Assembly (NCBI GenBank): GCA_000711775.1
Contig: ARYC01000133.1
Span: forward strand, 124,001-188,000
Direction of reading: 5' to 3'
Source of the DNA: Oxytricha trifallax
Lineage: Eukaryota; Ciliophora; Spirotrichea; Sporadotrichida; Oxytrichidae
Length of the DNA stretch: 64,000 nucleotides
The position numbers and the translations under genes were made by a program. Positions 11,949 to 23,251 of this stretch are shown here, piece after piece. The notes below the pieces were generated by a model. That model was not told where the DNA came from and made no database searches. It saw nothing but the letters and a program-made list of their open reading frames with translations. Within the stretch, counting starts at the first letter, position 1; every line of letters begins with the position of its first letter.

Positions 11949-13328
11949 ATGCAGCCCAACTTTGCAGCTCTTTAAAATTGCTTTAAATATGTTTCATATG
12001 GCAATACCCAGTAAGTGAAGATTTATTTTAAGTTTCAATAGAGGTCTTGTCAATGAGTAAGCTTCCTACATGCTGACAAAATATCCTTAGTTCATGCCAA
12101 CAGTAGAGCAGTTAGGTATGTTTAATAGCCAATTTCATTTATGTTATAGAGTTTCCCGGAGAGATCCGACAGAATTACTTGGTTTTGAAGGGTACAATTT
12201 CTTGTCAAAGTGGAGGTTAAAATCACAATTTCCCAGTAAAAATCATTTTACAATAAGGCTTCCCGTTCCATCCTCCTCGTGTGTTCCTTGACATGCAAAT
12301 TTCATTGTAACTTCTTCAGAAAAAGACTTACTTGGGATAAATGAACGCCTTCAAGATTCCATATCTTAACAATTGGTAAAGTTCAATGCAATAAAAACCA
12401 AATTTGACTGATCTCTTGGGTTTCATTTCATCGATACTTTCAAGTGATCCCCCTGTAGAGCAAGGACTGAGTGCTGCTATGATGGGAGGGCAAGGTTAAT
12501 AAAATTTCCCATAATAATAAGTCGCTTAACCTATGCCATATAACAACTACCAACAATAGCAGTATCAGAATAATGTCGGAGGAAGCTTTTAAGACCAATA
12601 TAACTATGGATCTGCTCCGATCAGTTAAAGTAATTCCAATCCAGTTCCTTCTTCAGGTATTGAAGAAAATAGTAACTTTGAGCTGATTGAGAAAATTGAT
12701 AAACTTAGCAAGAGATACACCGAAAAATCTCAAGAAACTTTGAATAAGTTAGTCGAAAGCAAGGTTTAACTTCATCAAAACAAAAGAATCATCGAAGAAC
12801 AACTCGAGAATCTTAAATCAAATTGTGTAAGTCATATCTTGGCAGATTTGTTTATAAAACTCTAAAAATATTTACTTATAGGGAACAATTGACTAAAATA
12901 TTCAACAGCTCAACAATCACTCTATGAGGCTCTAGTAATTTGTAAGCGAGTAAGGAGCTTCTCAAGATGTTAATGAAGATAACATAGGCAATTTAATTTA
13001 TCCTAAGGATGCATACTCAGCCAAGTAAATTCCTCAATTTTTATCAATAACTTTTAAAGAATTGTTGAATATGTTTCAAAAGAGAATGCTTTAGAAGATT
13101 GCTTGATCGCCTTGAAAAAAGCATTCGAAAAGGAGTAGCTATCATTTCCAGATTTTATCAAGGTAAGCAAATTTAAATAAATAATTAACTCATATTATGA
13201 TTCAGAGTGTAAGAGAAATTTCTAGGAGATAGTTCAAAGCTTAATTCAAGAGAAATAAGCTAGTTTACGCTTTAAGCTTAGGAGCAAGTGCAAGCATGAA
13301 CAATACTTTTTAGGGCGTCAAATGTTGA
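11949..13328 (+). CDS. TSG101/VPS23-like ESCRT-I subunit
   Basis: ESCRT-I subunit that binds ubiquitinated cargo and sorts it into multivesicular bodies at endosomes. Start ATG 11949, stop TGA 13326-13328. Order: N-terminal UEV domain (catalytically dead E2 fold) with LVLKGTI, FPFHPPRVFLDM and KIPYLNNW...DLLGFISSILSSDPPV, matching the TSG101 family; a Q/N/P-rich linker; a coiled coil near KIDKLSKRYTEKS; and a C-terminal steadiness box (NALEDCLIALKKAF...SFPDFIKSVREISRRQF). Splicing is needed to keep the frame: introns 12011-12041 (31 bp), 12116-12149 (34 bp), 12827-12881 (55 bp), and two more near 13024-13058 and 13164-13205. No IES is needed to read the gene, so it appears continuous in this germline DNA. 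Family assignment is firm; the symbol is left blank because no ciliate name is certain. Confidence 0.9.
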
Positions 13329-15238
13329 TAATTACTTTTGATATATTAAGATCAATTTTAAAATAGTTTAATTTATCTTTTATTCTTATGCTAAACAATT
13401 ATAAACCCGAAAAAGGTAAATTAATAAATTAAAAATTAAGAAGAGTTATTTTTATAAGTAAAATTCTTTTCAAATTCATTAAGAGACATTATTTTAAATT
13501 TAAATTAAAATAGAGATTTAGCATTTAAATTTTATCAGATGATGTGGCCAAAATTAATTTGTCATCTTTAGTAGTTTAAATTATTTTTGATATTCATCTT
13601 AGTAAATATATAACTTGATCCTTTCCTATTCAAAAGACTATTAATTAAATAAACATATATCTTCCTTCTTTAATATTGATAAATTAATTAAAATAAATAC
13701 AGGAAATTAATTTAAATTTATTAAATTGGAATAAAATTTAAATTAGGTAATATTTAAAAGATTATGATTTGGTCTAGGAATATACTATATTAACTCAATA
13801 AAATCAAAAAGTATTAAAAACAGTGGAGAATATGAAGGCCACGACTGATTTCAATACAAACTTTTCCTCTAAATAACAGTTGAAATTTCAATTTAAAATA
13901 ACTGTAATTATAAAATAAAAACAATTTAAAATTGTTAAAATAATTTTAGCTAATTAAAAGCGATTTTTTATCATAATTTTATTAATCTTCAATCTTTACT
14001 TAATTGTTATATCTTATTCATATAATTTAATATTTAAAGCGTTTTTATTTTAATATACAAGAGTAAAAAATCTGAATTATTTTTTTTACTTTTTTATTAA
14101 TATTAGAATATGATTAATCCTGTTCAATTCTGTTATCATATTATAATAAAGATCTAAATAGATCAAAATTAATCTCTAATTATATAAAGTTATTTTAATT
14201 AATGATAATTTTGTATTTGTTATAAAACATAAAATTTGATGAGGACCAAGTTAGTAATTAGAGCTTTGACTGTTCGACCCCAAAAAATTCTTTATCTTCT
14301 TGGACTCCTATCGTATAACTTTTATCTTTACAGACTTTTACTATTTTTAAATTTCCAAAAAAAGTAAATACTCTCAAAATTTTAATTAGAACTTTCTTTT
14401 TTAAGAAAGTTTCTATTTAGCAATATAGATTGAAAAGACATTAATTAAATTAGTTGATTACATTGGAGATAAAAATTGGAAAGAAATATCAGATGCTCTG
14501 CATTCAAAATTTCCACAATTTAACAAATTTGAGTGAAATTTTCAATATTAATTAAATTAATCTTTAGTAGAATTATATTTTGGACCCTTTAAAATCTGGT
14601 AAATAGTGCAGAGAATTATAATAGAATAAACAATTTATATTGAAAATGAAAATTTTGACTTGGAAAATTCTAATTTTAATTTGTATATACAATTTAAATT
14701 TTACAATTGTCTTACAATTAAACTTAATTATTGAAGTTTATTTATATATTTAATATCCTATGATTTTTTGTTAATTAAATATTTTTCAAATGAATTTACT
14801 AAGTTGAGATTGGTAACAATTTTTAATTCAGCTAGCTAATTAAAAGAAATTAAACTAAGTTTTTATTCTTAATCAATTCTATATTATAAATAAAATAATG
14901 TCTATTTTATATAATTAAGAATGGTTAGAATTGATTCCAATTAAATTTAATTTCTTAGATATAAAAATCATTTAGACCCTGATCTAAAATAGAACAATAT
15001 TGTCCATTTTATTTAAATAACATTAAATTTTACAAATGTCTAATTAATTGTTTACTTATTTTTAAATAATTCTTAATGGTCAGAGAGGGAAGATGAGATA
15101 TTTATCAAGCTACATTTGGAAATAGGAAATTATTAATTTTATTAATATTAAGATATAGGGAAATTAATACTGGGGCTATATCCAGCTAGATAGATAATAC
15201 CAGATAAATTTTACTTTTATTTTTTATGTAACCAATTC
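13329..15238. other. Long AT-rich stretch before the transposon
   Basis: About 1.9 kb of A/T-rich DNA rich in AATT and TTAATT runs. I found no frame with protein character on either strand and no tRNA-like fold. It ends at the TBE target site. Confidence 0.45.
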
Positions 15239-15241
15239 AAT
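15239..15241. repeat. AAT target-site duplication, left copy
   Basis: AAT immediately before CAAAACCCC; matched at 19206-19208. Confidence 0.85.
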
Positions 15242-15319
15242 CAAAACCCCAAAACTCCTTAATGAGGTTTATAAGTGCTTTGATTTGTAGGTAATTTGTT
15301 AGGGGTTGGGGTTATTAAT
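15242..15319 (+). repeat. TBE left inverted terminal repeat (78 bp)
   Basis: Starts CAAAACCCCAAAACTCCTT and ends GGGGTTATTAAT; aligns with 19130-19205 reversed, with a few substitutions and 2 bp of length difference. The transposase ATG lies 3 bp inside it. Confidence 0.93.
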
Positions 15320-15322
15320 TAA

Positions 15323-16393
15323 ATGCGAGACAAAAATAACAAGCTTTTAGGGTCTATTTATGATGAAGAGAATATAGATTTAGTGTTTAAACTGCGCTAT
15401 GGATGTGATATATACAGTGAATAAATAAAACCAGTACTGAACTATAAGTCTATTGCGCTAATCTTGAAGCGAAGTCCGTCAACTCTTCGCTCCCACTATC
15501 TTATAGCACTATAACTAAAGCAATAATAGCTGAATTCTAAGCCAAAGAGGTAGTCAAAGTTTCTATAGAAGCATATTGACTATATTATTAATGAGAAAAC
15601 TTTGAAGTATTGGGCTCACTTCTCTTTAGACCAACGAGCTACTATGTTTCATCGCCAGTTCCCTGAGTTGAAGATCTCTGCTTAGTCTATAGCCAACATC
15701 TATAAACGAAATGGTATCTCTTACAAAGATGTGAATCGTATCAAGAGAGTGATTGATTTCACTCTGCCATTTTACAACAATAACCTAAATTATATTTATA
15801 ATTAAATTTAGAGAGCCTTATAGAATAATATTAAGTTTATTCATGCTGACGTGGCTGTGTTTACAATCAACACTTTCATCTAGAAGTCTTGGTATAAGAG
15901 GCATAGCAACATAGAAATATATGACTAGAAATTCAAGGTATAAACAATGGCAATTCTTGGAGGAATTAGCGAGGATGCTGGTTTAGAAACTCTTATGTTA
16001 TTCATCCTCGCTCTTTTAAGACAGAGCAGTATATAAAACTTGTTAGAACAGATGAGAGAGAAATACCCTGAATAAGAGATTATACTGTTTGCTGATAATC
16101 TTTCTGTTCATAAGACTAAAGAAACAAGGAAGAGTTATGAAAAACTTACAATAACGCCAGTGTTAAACGTACCTTACAGTCCATAGTTTAATGGAATTGA
16201 GTTCTACTGGGGTATATTAAAAGGTCATTACAAGAAAATCCTGCTATACCACTTGATGCATGGCCTACCTATCGATACAGTATACTATTTTAAAAGCTCA
16301 GCGAAGAGAGTAGATAATTAATTTTTGGTTTAAAAGTGTGCTAAAGAAGGGAGACTCAATGTATATAAATAAGTTTTGTAGTTAAGTTAATGA
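15323..16393 (+). CDS. TBE transposase (42-kDa, DDE family)
   Basis: Uninterrupted 357-codon frame (356 residues) from ATG 15323 to TGA 16391-16393, using TAA/TAG as Gln many times. This is the family's 42-kDa transposase, of the IS630/Tc1/mariner-type DDE superfamily, which cuts the element ends and joins them to the target. Visible: an N-terminal helix-turn-helix-like part (YKSIALILKRSPSTLRSHYL), then the catalytic core with first Asp in FIHADVAVF, second Asp in ILFADNLSVHK, and the final acidic residue in YSPQFNGIEFYWGILK. All three catalytic positions are present and no frameshift is seen, so the gene looks functional. It starts almost inside the left terminal repeat, which probably holds its promoter. 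In Oxytricha such transposases are expressed during development and help delete germline DNA. Confidence 0.95.
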
Positions 16394-16608
16394 ATATATA
16401 AGTCTTATTTAAAATTCATTAGTTAGAGCTGGCTTCTCTTTCTTTTCTTCTACTTCTTGCTTCCCTCCTCCAAGGTTTCTTCTTTTGCTGCCAGCTCCAG
16501 CATCTATGTTCATTGACTCTGGCGGCTAAATATTTGAATAAAGTCTCTTACTAACTTCATACTTTGTCTGCGACTTTCGCTCTCTGTGAAGCTTGCTCTA
16601 TTCCTTCA

Positions 16609-17190
16609 TCAAGAAGATGCCAGTACCAGATTTTTCTAAAGAGTTAAACTACAAATCTTACTTGAAATATATGGGTGCTTCTGCAGCTCTGATAGCCAGC
16701 TCTCACTTATCTTGATCCCCTGTTTATCCTTATCTTCTGAAGAGATGCTGTACCTTTTCTTATGAGATTCTTGAATAATTTCTTTCAAGTAATCACCTTT
16801 AATTGTTGCAAGTATGCCAAAGAAATAGTTTCTTTCAGGTAGTTTATTTGATAACTGCTTCTTAGTAGGCAGGTACAGCGAAACCTCTGGATCATTTATA
16901 GCATCATCGTATAAGTTAGTAATTGAGATTTCTGGATATTTTGAAATCTCTGCAAACTTTACATCTTAAGTTTTCAATGCTTTCTTCTCTTCGCAGAGTA
17001 TCACCCTTAGAAATGAAATTTTAGTACCTTCCATCGTTGGCAAGAACAAACCAACTACATAATCAAGATTAGCTACTATTAGTTCATTACCTTGCTTCAC
17101 CAGGTAGCGATGCAAATCCTCCTTTCTTCTAAATCTTTGAATCAATTCTTGTGCTTGCACTATTATCATTTCATCATTCATTGAATCCAT
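16609..17190 (-). CDS. TBE 22-kDa protein
   Basis: Frame of 194 codons from ATG 17190 (MDSMNDEMIIVQAQELIQRF) to TGA 16609-16611, reading one TAA and one TAG as Gln. About 193 residues, the expected size of the 22-kDa ORF of TBE elements. It is charged and largely helical, with no transmembrane segment, and I see no known catalytic motif; its role is unknown. It lies opposite in strand to the transposase, with 215 bp between their 3' ends, and diverges from the zinc-finger/kinase ORF across a 640-bp gap. The frame is intact, suggesting selection or a recent insertion. Confidence 0.88.
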
Positions 17191-17832
17191 CTTGTTTACA
17201 GATCTAAGAAATGAAATTCAAATATAACTTTATTAATTTCAATTATATACCTCTGTAAAACTTACTATTAAATATGGACATCCTAAAGGAGGTCAACCTC
17301 TTAAATGGATATGGAGAAGTTTTTGAGAACTGGTTTCAAACTTGAGAGATTGATATCAACTTCGATTGTTATTGTTCCATATTTTTTAATTTAAATTGAT
17401 ACGTAATTTATTAGGAGCAGCTCCTAAAATGCTAATACTTAATTAGGAGCACCTCCTAAATTGGTACGTGCTAGAATCAACTTATTATTGATAGTTAAAA
17501 TGGTTACTTTCTCACCTATATTTTGAGCTGGTTCGTCTATTAGCACTCAATTATCTTCTCTAATACTCTTAAAACTTCCCTTGAATCTTATAGGCTTGGA
17601 AAGCTCTTATATAAGCTCTCAGTTATAGAGCAGTTTTATAATTTTAAATTCAAATTTAAAAATGAGCGCTAACATTTTAAGAAAAACAGCTGTACTTCCA
17701 TCAAACTAAATGAGACTTACCTTTGGCGTAAATAAAAAGTGTGATAGCTGTGAGATGAACTCTCATAAGGAACTACCATACCTATTTCTTGAGGTCTCTG
17801 TTATTAAAATAGAAAATAATAATAGAAAATAA
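17191..17832. promoter_or_regulatory. TBE internal divergent intergenic region with twin palindromes
   Basis: No ORF. Two 17-bp palindromes, TTAGGAGCAGCTCCTAA (17411-17427) and TTAGGAGCACCTCCTAA (17443-17459), lie 32 bp apart between the divergent 22-kDa and zinc-finger/kinase genes. Position and symmetry suggest a protein-binding site or shared promoter element; this is inference. Confidence 0.4.
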
Positions 17833-19129
17833 ATGGCAAACAAATGTGTGGGAGACAGAGAGGAGGAGAAAGGTATTAATGAAATTCCTATACAAACTGA
17901 AGAAATAGAAGTATACTTTTGTGAGCTGTGTGAGAGAGATTTTGCTCATAAATCAAGCTGGTATAGACATATGAAGGAGCATAGAGAAGCCAAGCCTACT
18001 GTATACTTAAAGCATGATAAAATAGATGGAAAGTATGACTGCTTTGAGTGCCATAAGCAATACTCTCATACAAGAGACTTGAAGAAGCATCTTTTAAAAG
18101 CTCACAAAAAAGACATAGAAATTTAAAAGCATGAAGTTGGGTTGAATCTTCTCAACAAAAGAGAAGCGAGGTAATATTTTATGGTCGTTGTGCCTGAACA
18201 ACTAAGAGAGTTAGAGTAAGTTAAGAAGGCACGCAACCAACTGACCTCTTAAATAACAAAAATTATGATCTAGATTCAATACAAGAAAATACTGGTTCTT
18301 GCTAAGATTGACCTATATACTTCTCTTTAAAGCTACCTAATATTAGAAGACTCCTTTGATAAGAAAGTTATCAATGATCATCAATACGCATACAAGGTGT
18401 TTCCCTTCAACAATCTCTAAAGTGATGATAAATATTAGATGGAGTTTACAAATGAGTATTAAGTACTCACTTAGGCTAAGTTTAAAGAGTTCAAATACTT
18501 AATAAAGCTAGATGCTGTTCTCCTAGCCAAAGATCATGTAGCTTTCAGACTACCACTCTTTGAAATGACGCTCAGAGATTTCATATCTGATCAAAGAAAT
18601 CATAGATAGCTTGCATTAATAGCAACCTAAGCTATACAAGGTATCAAAGAACTTCATAAGTTAGGCTTTGTTCACAGAGATCTCAAACCTGAGAATATAA
18701 TGTTGAACTTTTCACCAGTAAAAGTAACAATTATTGATTTCAACAGAGCCTTAAGAGTGGAAGTATCAAGGCTTGGAATTATAATGGGAACTCAAGGGTA
18801 CTATCCAGAAAGAGAAGACTGGAGAGAGATGGAGACTATTAGTGGGATGTGTGGGCTTTAGCAGCAATAATAATAGAGTGCGATATGCCTCGCAATGAAT
18901 ACTACTCTACAAGATTCGAGAAAGATGCTAAACAAAGAATAAAGCAATTTATTGACAAAACAAGAGTATCTCAATAAATAAAACAAATGACTGAGTCAAT
19001 AATAATTAAACCAAATTCAAGATCAGACATATCTATAGAGCAGATAAGTAAGATAAACTTAAGAAATCCAAAAGTGTATTTTGAGTTATCAAATTAAATA
19101 CATTTACTATATATTTCACATTAAAACCT

Positions 19130-19205
19130 ATTAATAACCCCAACCCTAACCTATACCCTACAAATCAAAGCACTTATAAACTCATTAAGGGATTTTGGGG
19201 TTTTG
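19130..19205 (-). repeat. TBE right inverted terminal repeat (76 bp)
   Basis: Reverse complement starts CAAAACCCCAAAATCCCTTA; pairs with 15242-15319. Confidence 0.93.
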
Positions 19206-19208
19206 AAT
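19206..19208. repeat. AAT target-site duplication, right copy
   Basis: AAT right after GGGGTTTTG; matches 15239-15241. Confidence 0.85.
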
Positions 19209-20284
19209 CTTTAAAAGACTAGTAAACTAACTAAATAGGAAATAAGTGGAAAGAAATCAGTAAAATCATGAAGAATAAGTGAGCAGAATTTACATTATAA
19301 TAATTTATGATTTATTTTATAGGTCAGAAAATCAAGTGAAAAATTATTACTATTCCTCCTTAAGGTTTTATATATATTTTTTCTATTCATGTAATAAGGA
19401 AGGCAGCAAATTAACTGATTAGCAGAAAAGTTTAATAAAATCGTGTGCTCGATTAAAACGAATAAGAATCAGGTATGATATTATAAAAATATGCAGATTT
19501 CAATTAATGCACTGACTAAATATAATACTTTTAAATTGTAAATGACATTCAAACTTTTTTTTAGAGTTTAGATATAATTTTGATAAAATAATATAAAAAG
19601 ATCCTCAATATTCCATCATAAATGATAATATTGCAGGATTGAAATTAGTAATATGAAATAAAAAAATTATATTTAATAAAAAGATAGTGAAGTATATGGC
19701 TTTAATAATTTCAAGAAATGAGTTAATTATTTCAAGATCTTTTCTTATTCTTTGAGTCTTTTATTTAAAAAGTAAAAAATAAATGATATTAAAGGAATAT
19801 TTTCCAATAAAAATATAAATCTCGAAGCTAGTTGATAAAACGTATGTAATTTTTAAGTTTTTATACATTAAATAAAGAAACATAAAGTTTTTCAATTAAT
19901 TTCTATTTAATTAATAAAAGTTTTGAGCATTCATCTAATTCGAAATAAAAATAGCTTCCATTCACAAATAAGACAATATATTTTTTAAAAATTATAATAA
20001 CCATCTTATAAAAGCCATCCAGCTAGCTCGGTATAAATGAAAAAACTATTTAGAATTAATAAGTATTTTAATTATATTTGATCAAATTCATAATTATAAA
20101 TTAATCAAATTTTAAATAAAGGGAATTATATTATTAAAATTTTTTTAAACTTCGTGCTTAATTTTACTTTTATTTCATTTAAAAATAACATGATTTTAAT
20201 ATAAAAATTTGGCATAATTTTTTATTAAAACTATTTATAAATTTAATTGAAATAATATTCATTAATAATTAAAATATTATTTAG
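19209..20284. other. AT-rich stretch after the transposon
   Basis: Nothing recognised on either strand; long A/T runs only. Confidence 0.4.
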
Positions 20285-21065
20285 AATCAATTAAATCATA
20301 AAAAGATTGTAGTTGAAAATTTGCAAGTAATTATTGATGAAGTTTTTCAATATATGGAATAAAATAAAAATCTATCTGAATAAGAATTTAAAATATTATT
20401 TAAAGACGGAGAGATCAAAGCTTTATATAATTTAATTTATTAATAAAATAATTGATAAAAATGCAAAATTTAAGATAAAAGCATTTATTTATAATCTCAA
20501 AATGTTTTTAAAGTATGTATAGCTAAAGAAAATTCAGTTTTGAAAAATTAAATTTAATCACTCACCAACAATGTCTAACTTTCTTAGCAATAATTTGACG
20601 ATTATAATAATCAATAAATTTCGTTTAGTTTTATATAAATTGCAATTAATATGATTAAGATGAAGTCGAATAAACAACGTCATCATCATCTGACTCTTAA
20701 AACATTATAAATAAATTAATCTATAATTATAAACATAATTTCTTGGCATCTAGAGCACATAGCATAAATTTATAAAATATATTTGATTATTATTTTAGCA
20801 AATAAAAATGAAATCGTGCAACACCAATGGAATAATAATAATAATAATAATATTATAGCCTCCTAATCTTTAAAAATTAAAATTATTTAATAAATTTTAA
20901 TCTATAAATTCGAGTGAATGGCATTTCGCTTATTCATAGTTCACTATAGGCCAATATTAGCTTCTTGAGCCTCCTAACACATAAAGTGTCGATTTAAAAT
21001 TATAACAACTCATCAATCTAAAATATATTTCCATATGTAAATTTTGTATGTTTAATATAATCAAT
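20285..21065 (+). other. Possible interrupted gene (plus strand)
   Basis: Several short frames look coding with the ciliate code but in changing phase: a charged segment around 20299-20440 (ENLQVIIDEVFQYMEQN), a coiled-coil-like one around 20465-20640 (KVCIAKENSVLKNQIQSL), an acidic/Ser one around 20643-20815 (DQDEVEQTTSSSSDSQ), and one around 20906-21060 (SSEWHFAYSQFTIGQYQLLE). They would need small introns or IES to join. No family recognised; frames in such AT-rich DNA can be open by chance. Confidence 0.3.
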
Positions 21066-22079
21066 GAATTAATTTGAAAGAATTCAAAAATAAGCGCAAA
21101 TTTAATTGATGCTAGAGACTAGCATCACTCTTTCAGTATTTTATAATAAAATTAAAACTGCAATTAGATTTATTTAATAAATTAAAATCAGTTGAACGAA
21201 GAGTCGTCCAATTTTATTTGATAAAAATATATATTTTAACTAATTTAATAAGAACTAATGAATAAGAGTATTTATACGAACAAATAAAGGTGACTATTTT
21301 TGAAAAATTTCATAATTTTTATACTATTTTAAATAAGGGATACAATCAACACTCCCCACTAAATATAAATAAAGATCCTAAAATAAATTAATTTTTTTAA
21401 ATATTTAGATATCAATCAATTTTCATGCTTTAAATAATAAAACTGAATTTTTCATATAAATTTATTATGAATATTTGTTGAAAAATATTTTTGAAGTGAA
21501 TTTCAGCACTTTTCAAAATGGTTTACACAAATAAATCATGTGCATATAATAAATCATTAAGATATATTGAAATACTACTTGATAATAAAATGTGTGAGAA
21601 TTATATATATAAATTAAACTGATTTTGGTTATATTTAGATCTCATGAACAAAATAAATTGATATAAATTTTAAAATAAAGTTTTTACAGTGTATGATAAT
21701 TAAAAATGTTATTAAGGGAGAGATATTATTGATTTTTCATAAATTATTTATTTTTTAAAACAAAATAATTTATCTAAAATTACCTTAAATTATTAAACCA
21801 TTATTGATGTTAGTAATAATAATTAAAATATGTCTCTGTGACTACTATCATTAATTTATATTTTCCTAAAATAAAAAAAGAAATCTAGTAATTCTATAAT
21901 ATTTGTTATTTGGATTCATAAAAAATTGAATTCTAAATTAAATTACTTTTGAAAATAATACTTAAAAATATTCACTCATTAACAAACATTTATTATCTTA
22001 TTTAACTAAAGTATACTAAAATACTAATTTTCTTGAATTTAGATTCATTCTACTGTTTAGTGTTGACTGCTCAGCATAA
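21066..22079. other. AT-rich stretch, nothing recognised
   Basis: Contains a perfect inverted pair GCTAGAGACTAGC near 21111-21123 but no supported gene. Confidence 0.35.
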
Positions 22080-22930
22080 TCAATGATTTTAATAATATAG
22101 GTATTTTATAAATTTTATTTGTAATATTTATGATTCGATAGCTTCGCTTTGAATTTGCAAAATCTAAAGCATATCTTAATTGTTATTTATCCCACTATTT
22201 TGCTCCTTGTACTGGTTAAATTTAATTATTTATATATATATTATTTAAAAATAGTTGGCTTGAGTCATAGAATCACCTAGATTATTCAAGTGGATATTAA
22301 GGGATCTATATTATTGCTGCTCAGCTAAAGTCATTGAGTCGTTAGTTATTTTATTTACGTGGGACATGCTTAAGGTCTAATTCAAATCTGATTAGTTATA
22401 ATCAAAATAATCATTAAAATAATGTGGCATTTATTATAATTCCAGAATTAATGTGATGAGGTTGAGCCTAGTTATAACAATTCTGTTTAAAATTAAATAT
22501 GCTTTAATTTATACCAACTGAATTTTTCTGTTATGCATTCGATATCAAATTAACCAAATTTTTGTTCTATAATTTAAGTTCTCTAATTTGTAATTTGAGT
22601 TGCTTCTTTGACACTTTTGAGTTTGCTCTTGAGTTTTGCTAGTTATTTCTCACTATTGAACTATTATCCTCGTTTATTTGAGAAATCTAGTCAACTGTGT
22701 CAAGTCCCTCATTTTAGGAAATCATACTTATCAAAGTTGACCTTCTATTCTAGTGTCTTATTTGAGATTATACTGAGCCACTTCTAAAATCGTTATTAAA
22801 CAAAATAAAGGAAAATATTAGTGAGGTTGATTTTATTGGTAGGCTAGAAATAGTTGTCTGCTTGCTTTTATGATGGATAATAATCAGCAGGATTTTGATC
22901 ATTTACTATTTTTGATTATTCAAAAAGCAT
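22080..22930 (-). CDS. Hypothetical coiled-coil/Q-rich protein
   Basis: Start ATG 22930 (MLFEQSKIVNDQNPADYYPS); stop TGA 22080-22082. Three or four coding blocks with clear protein character are separated by short AT-rich breaks that change the frame (near 22795-22825 and 22400-22425, each ending in a splice-acceptor-like TTTTAG or CAG on the minus strand). A basic/leucine stretch, SKKQLKLQIRELKLQNKNL, has heptad spacing like a short coiled coil. No catalytic motif. It lies 321 bp downstream of the next minus-strand gene. Function unknown; exact exon joins unresolved. Confidence 0.55.
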
Positions 22931-23251
22931 ATGGGGGAATTTATATTAGTTAAATAATAAAGTGCAGGATATTTTAAGGGAAAATATAAATTTTATTATA
23001 CTTTAAATTTTTTTAATATCAAAATAAATTTTCAACTTAAATCAAATTTAATGAGGAATTTCTTCCTTTTTATTATAAGCAACATTTTTTCATTGTATAA
23101 TTATCTAAAAATAAACTTATCCCAAAAATAAGTTTTTTCTATAAAAAATAATTGAAATAAGGAGTATTTAGTTAGACCCTGACATTTTCTAATCCAAATT
23201 CAATATAATTTTTCATTTACTCTTGATATTTATTTTTTTCAAAATTGAAAA
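22931..23251. other. Short AT-rich spacer between two minus-strand genes
   Basis: No supported coding frame; holds the 3' flank of one gene and the 5' flank of the next. Confidence 0.4.

Larger units (their letters stand above)
15242..19205 (+). mobile_element. TBE: TBE (telomere-bearing element) transposon, full length
   Basis: A 3,964-bp element bounded by inverted repeats that start CAAAACCCCAAAA, the C4A4 telomere-like end of Oxytricha TBEs. It is flanked by an AAT duplication (15239-15241 and 19206-19208), matching the known ANT target. It carries the three ORFs of the family: transposase (plus), 22-kDa protein (minus) and zinc-finger/kinase protein (plus). Length is close to the usual 4.1 kb. 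GC content is visibly higher than the surrounding DNA. Known from Oxytricha: TBEs are germline-limited, precisely eliminated during somatic development, and their transposases are needed for genome rearrangement. The insertion lies in noncoding DNA. Confidence 0.95.
17833..19271 (+). pseudogene. TBE 57-kDa zinc-finger/kinase protein, frameshifted
   Basis: Starts at ATG 17833. N-terminus: two C2H2 zinc fingers, CELCERDFAHKSSWYRHMKEH and CFECHKQYSHTRDLKKHLLKAH. C-terminus: a Ser/Thr kinase-like domain with catalytic loop VHRDLKPENIM and an IIDFNR in place of DFG, so the metal-binding Asp is kept but the glycine is Asn. At the GA repeat 18822-18829 the frame is lost by two bases: before it the frame runs on to TGA 18988-18990 without kinase character, while the other frame continues with WDVWALAA (the kinase DxWxxG-like helix) and has no TGA until 19269-19271, beyond the right terminal repeat. 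So this copy is broken, or the sequence has a two-base error in a dinucleotide run. Role of the intact protein is unproven. Confidence 0.85.

Noticed and set aside
14220..14300. Possible tRNA-like segment with TTCGACCCC
   Set aside because: No cloverleaf could be drawn; the flanks are plain AT-rich DNA.
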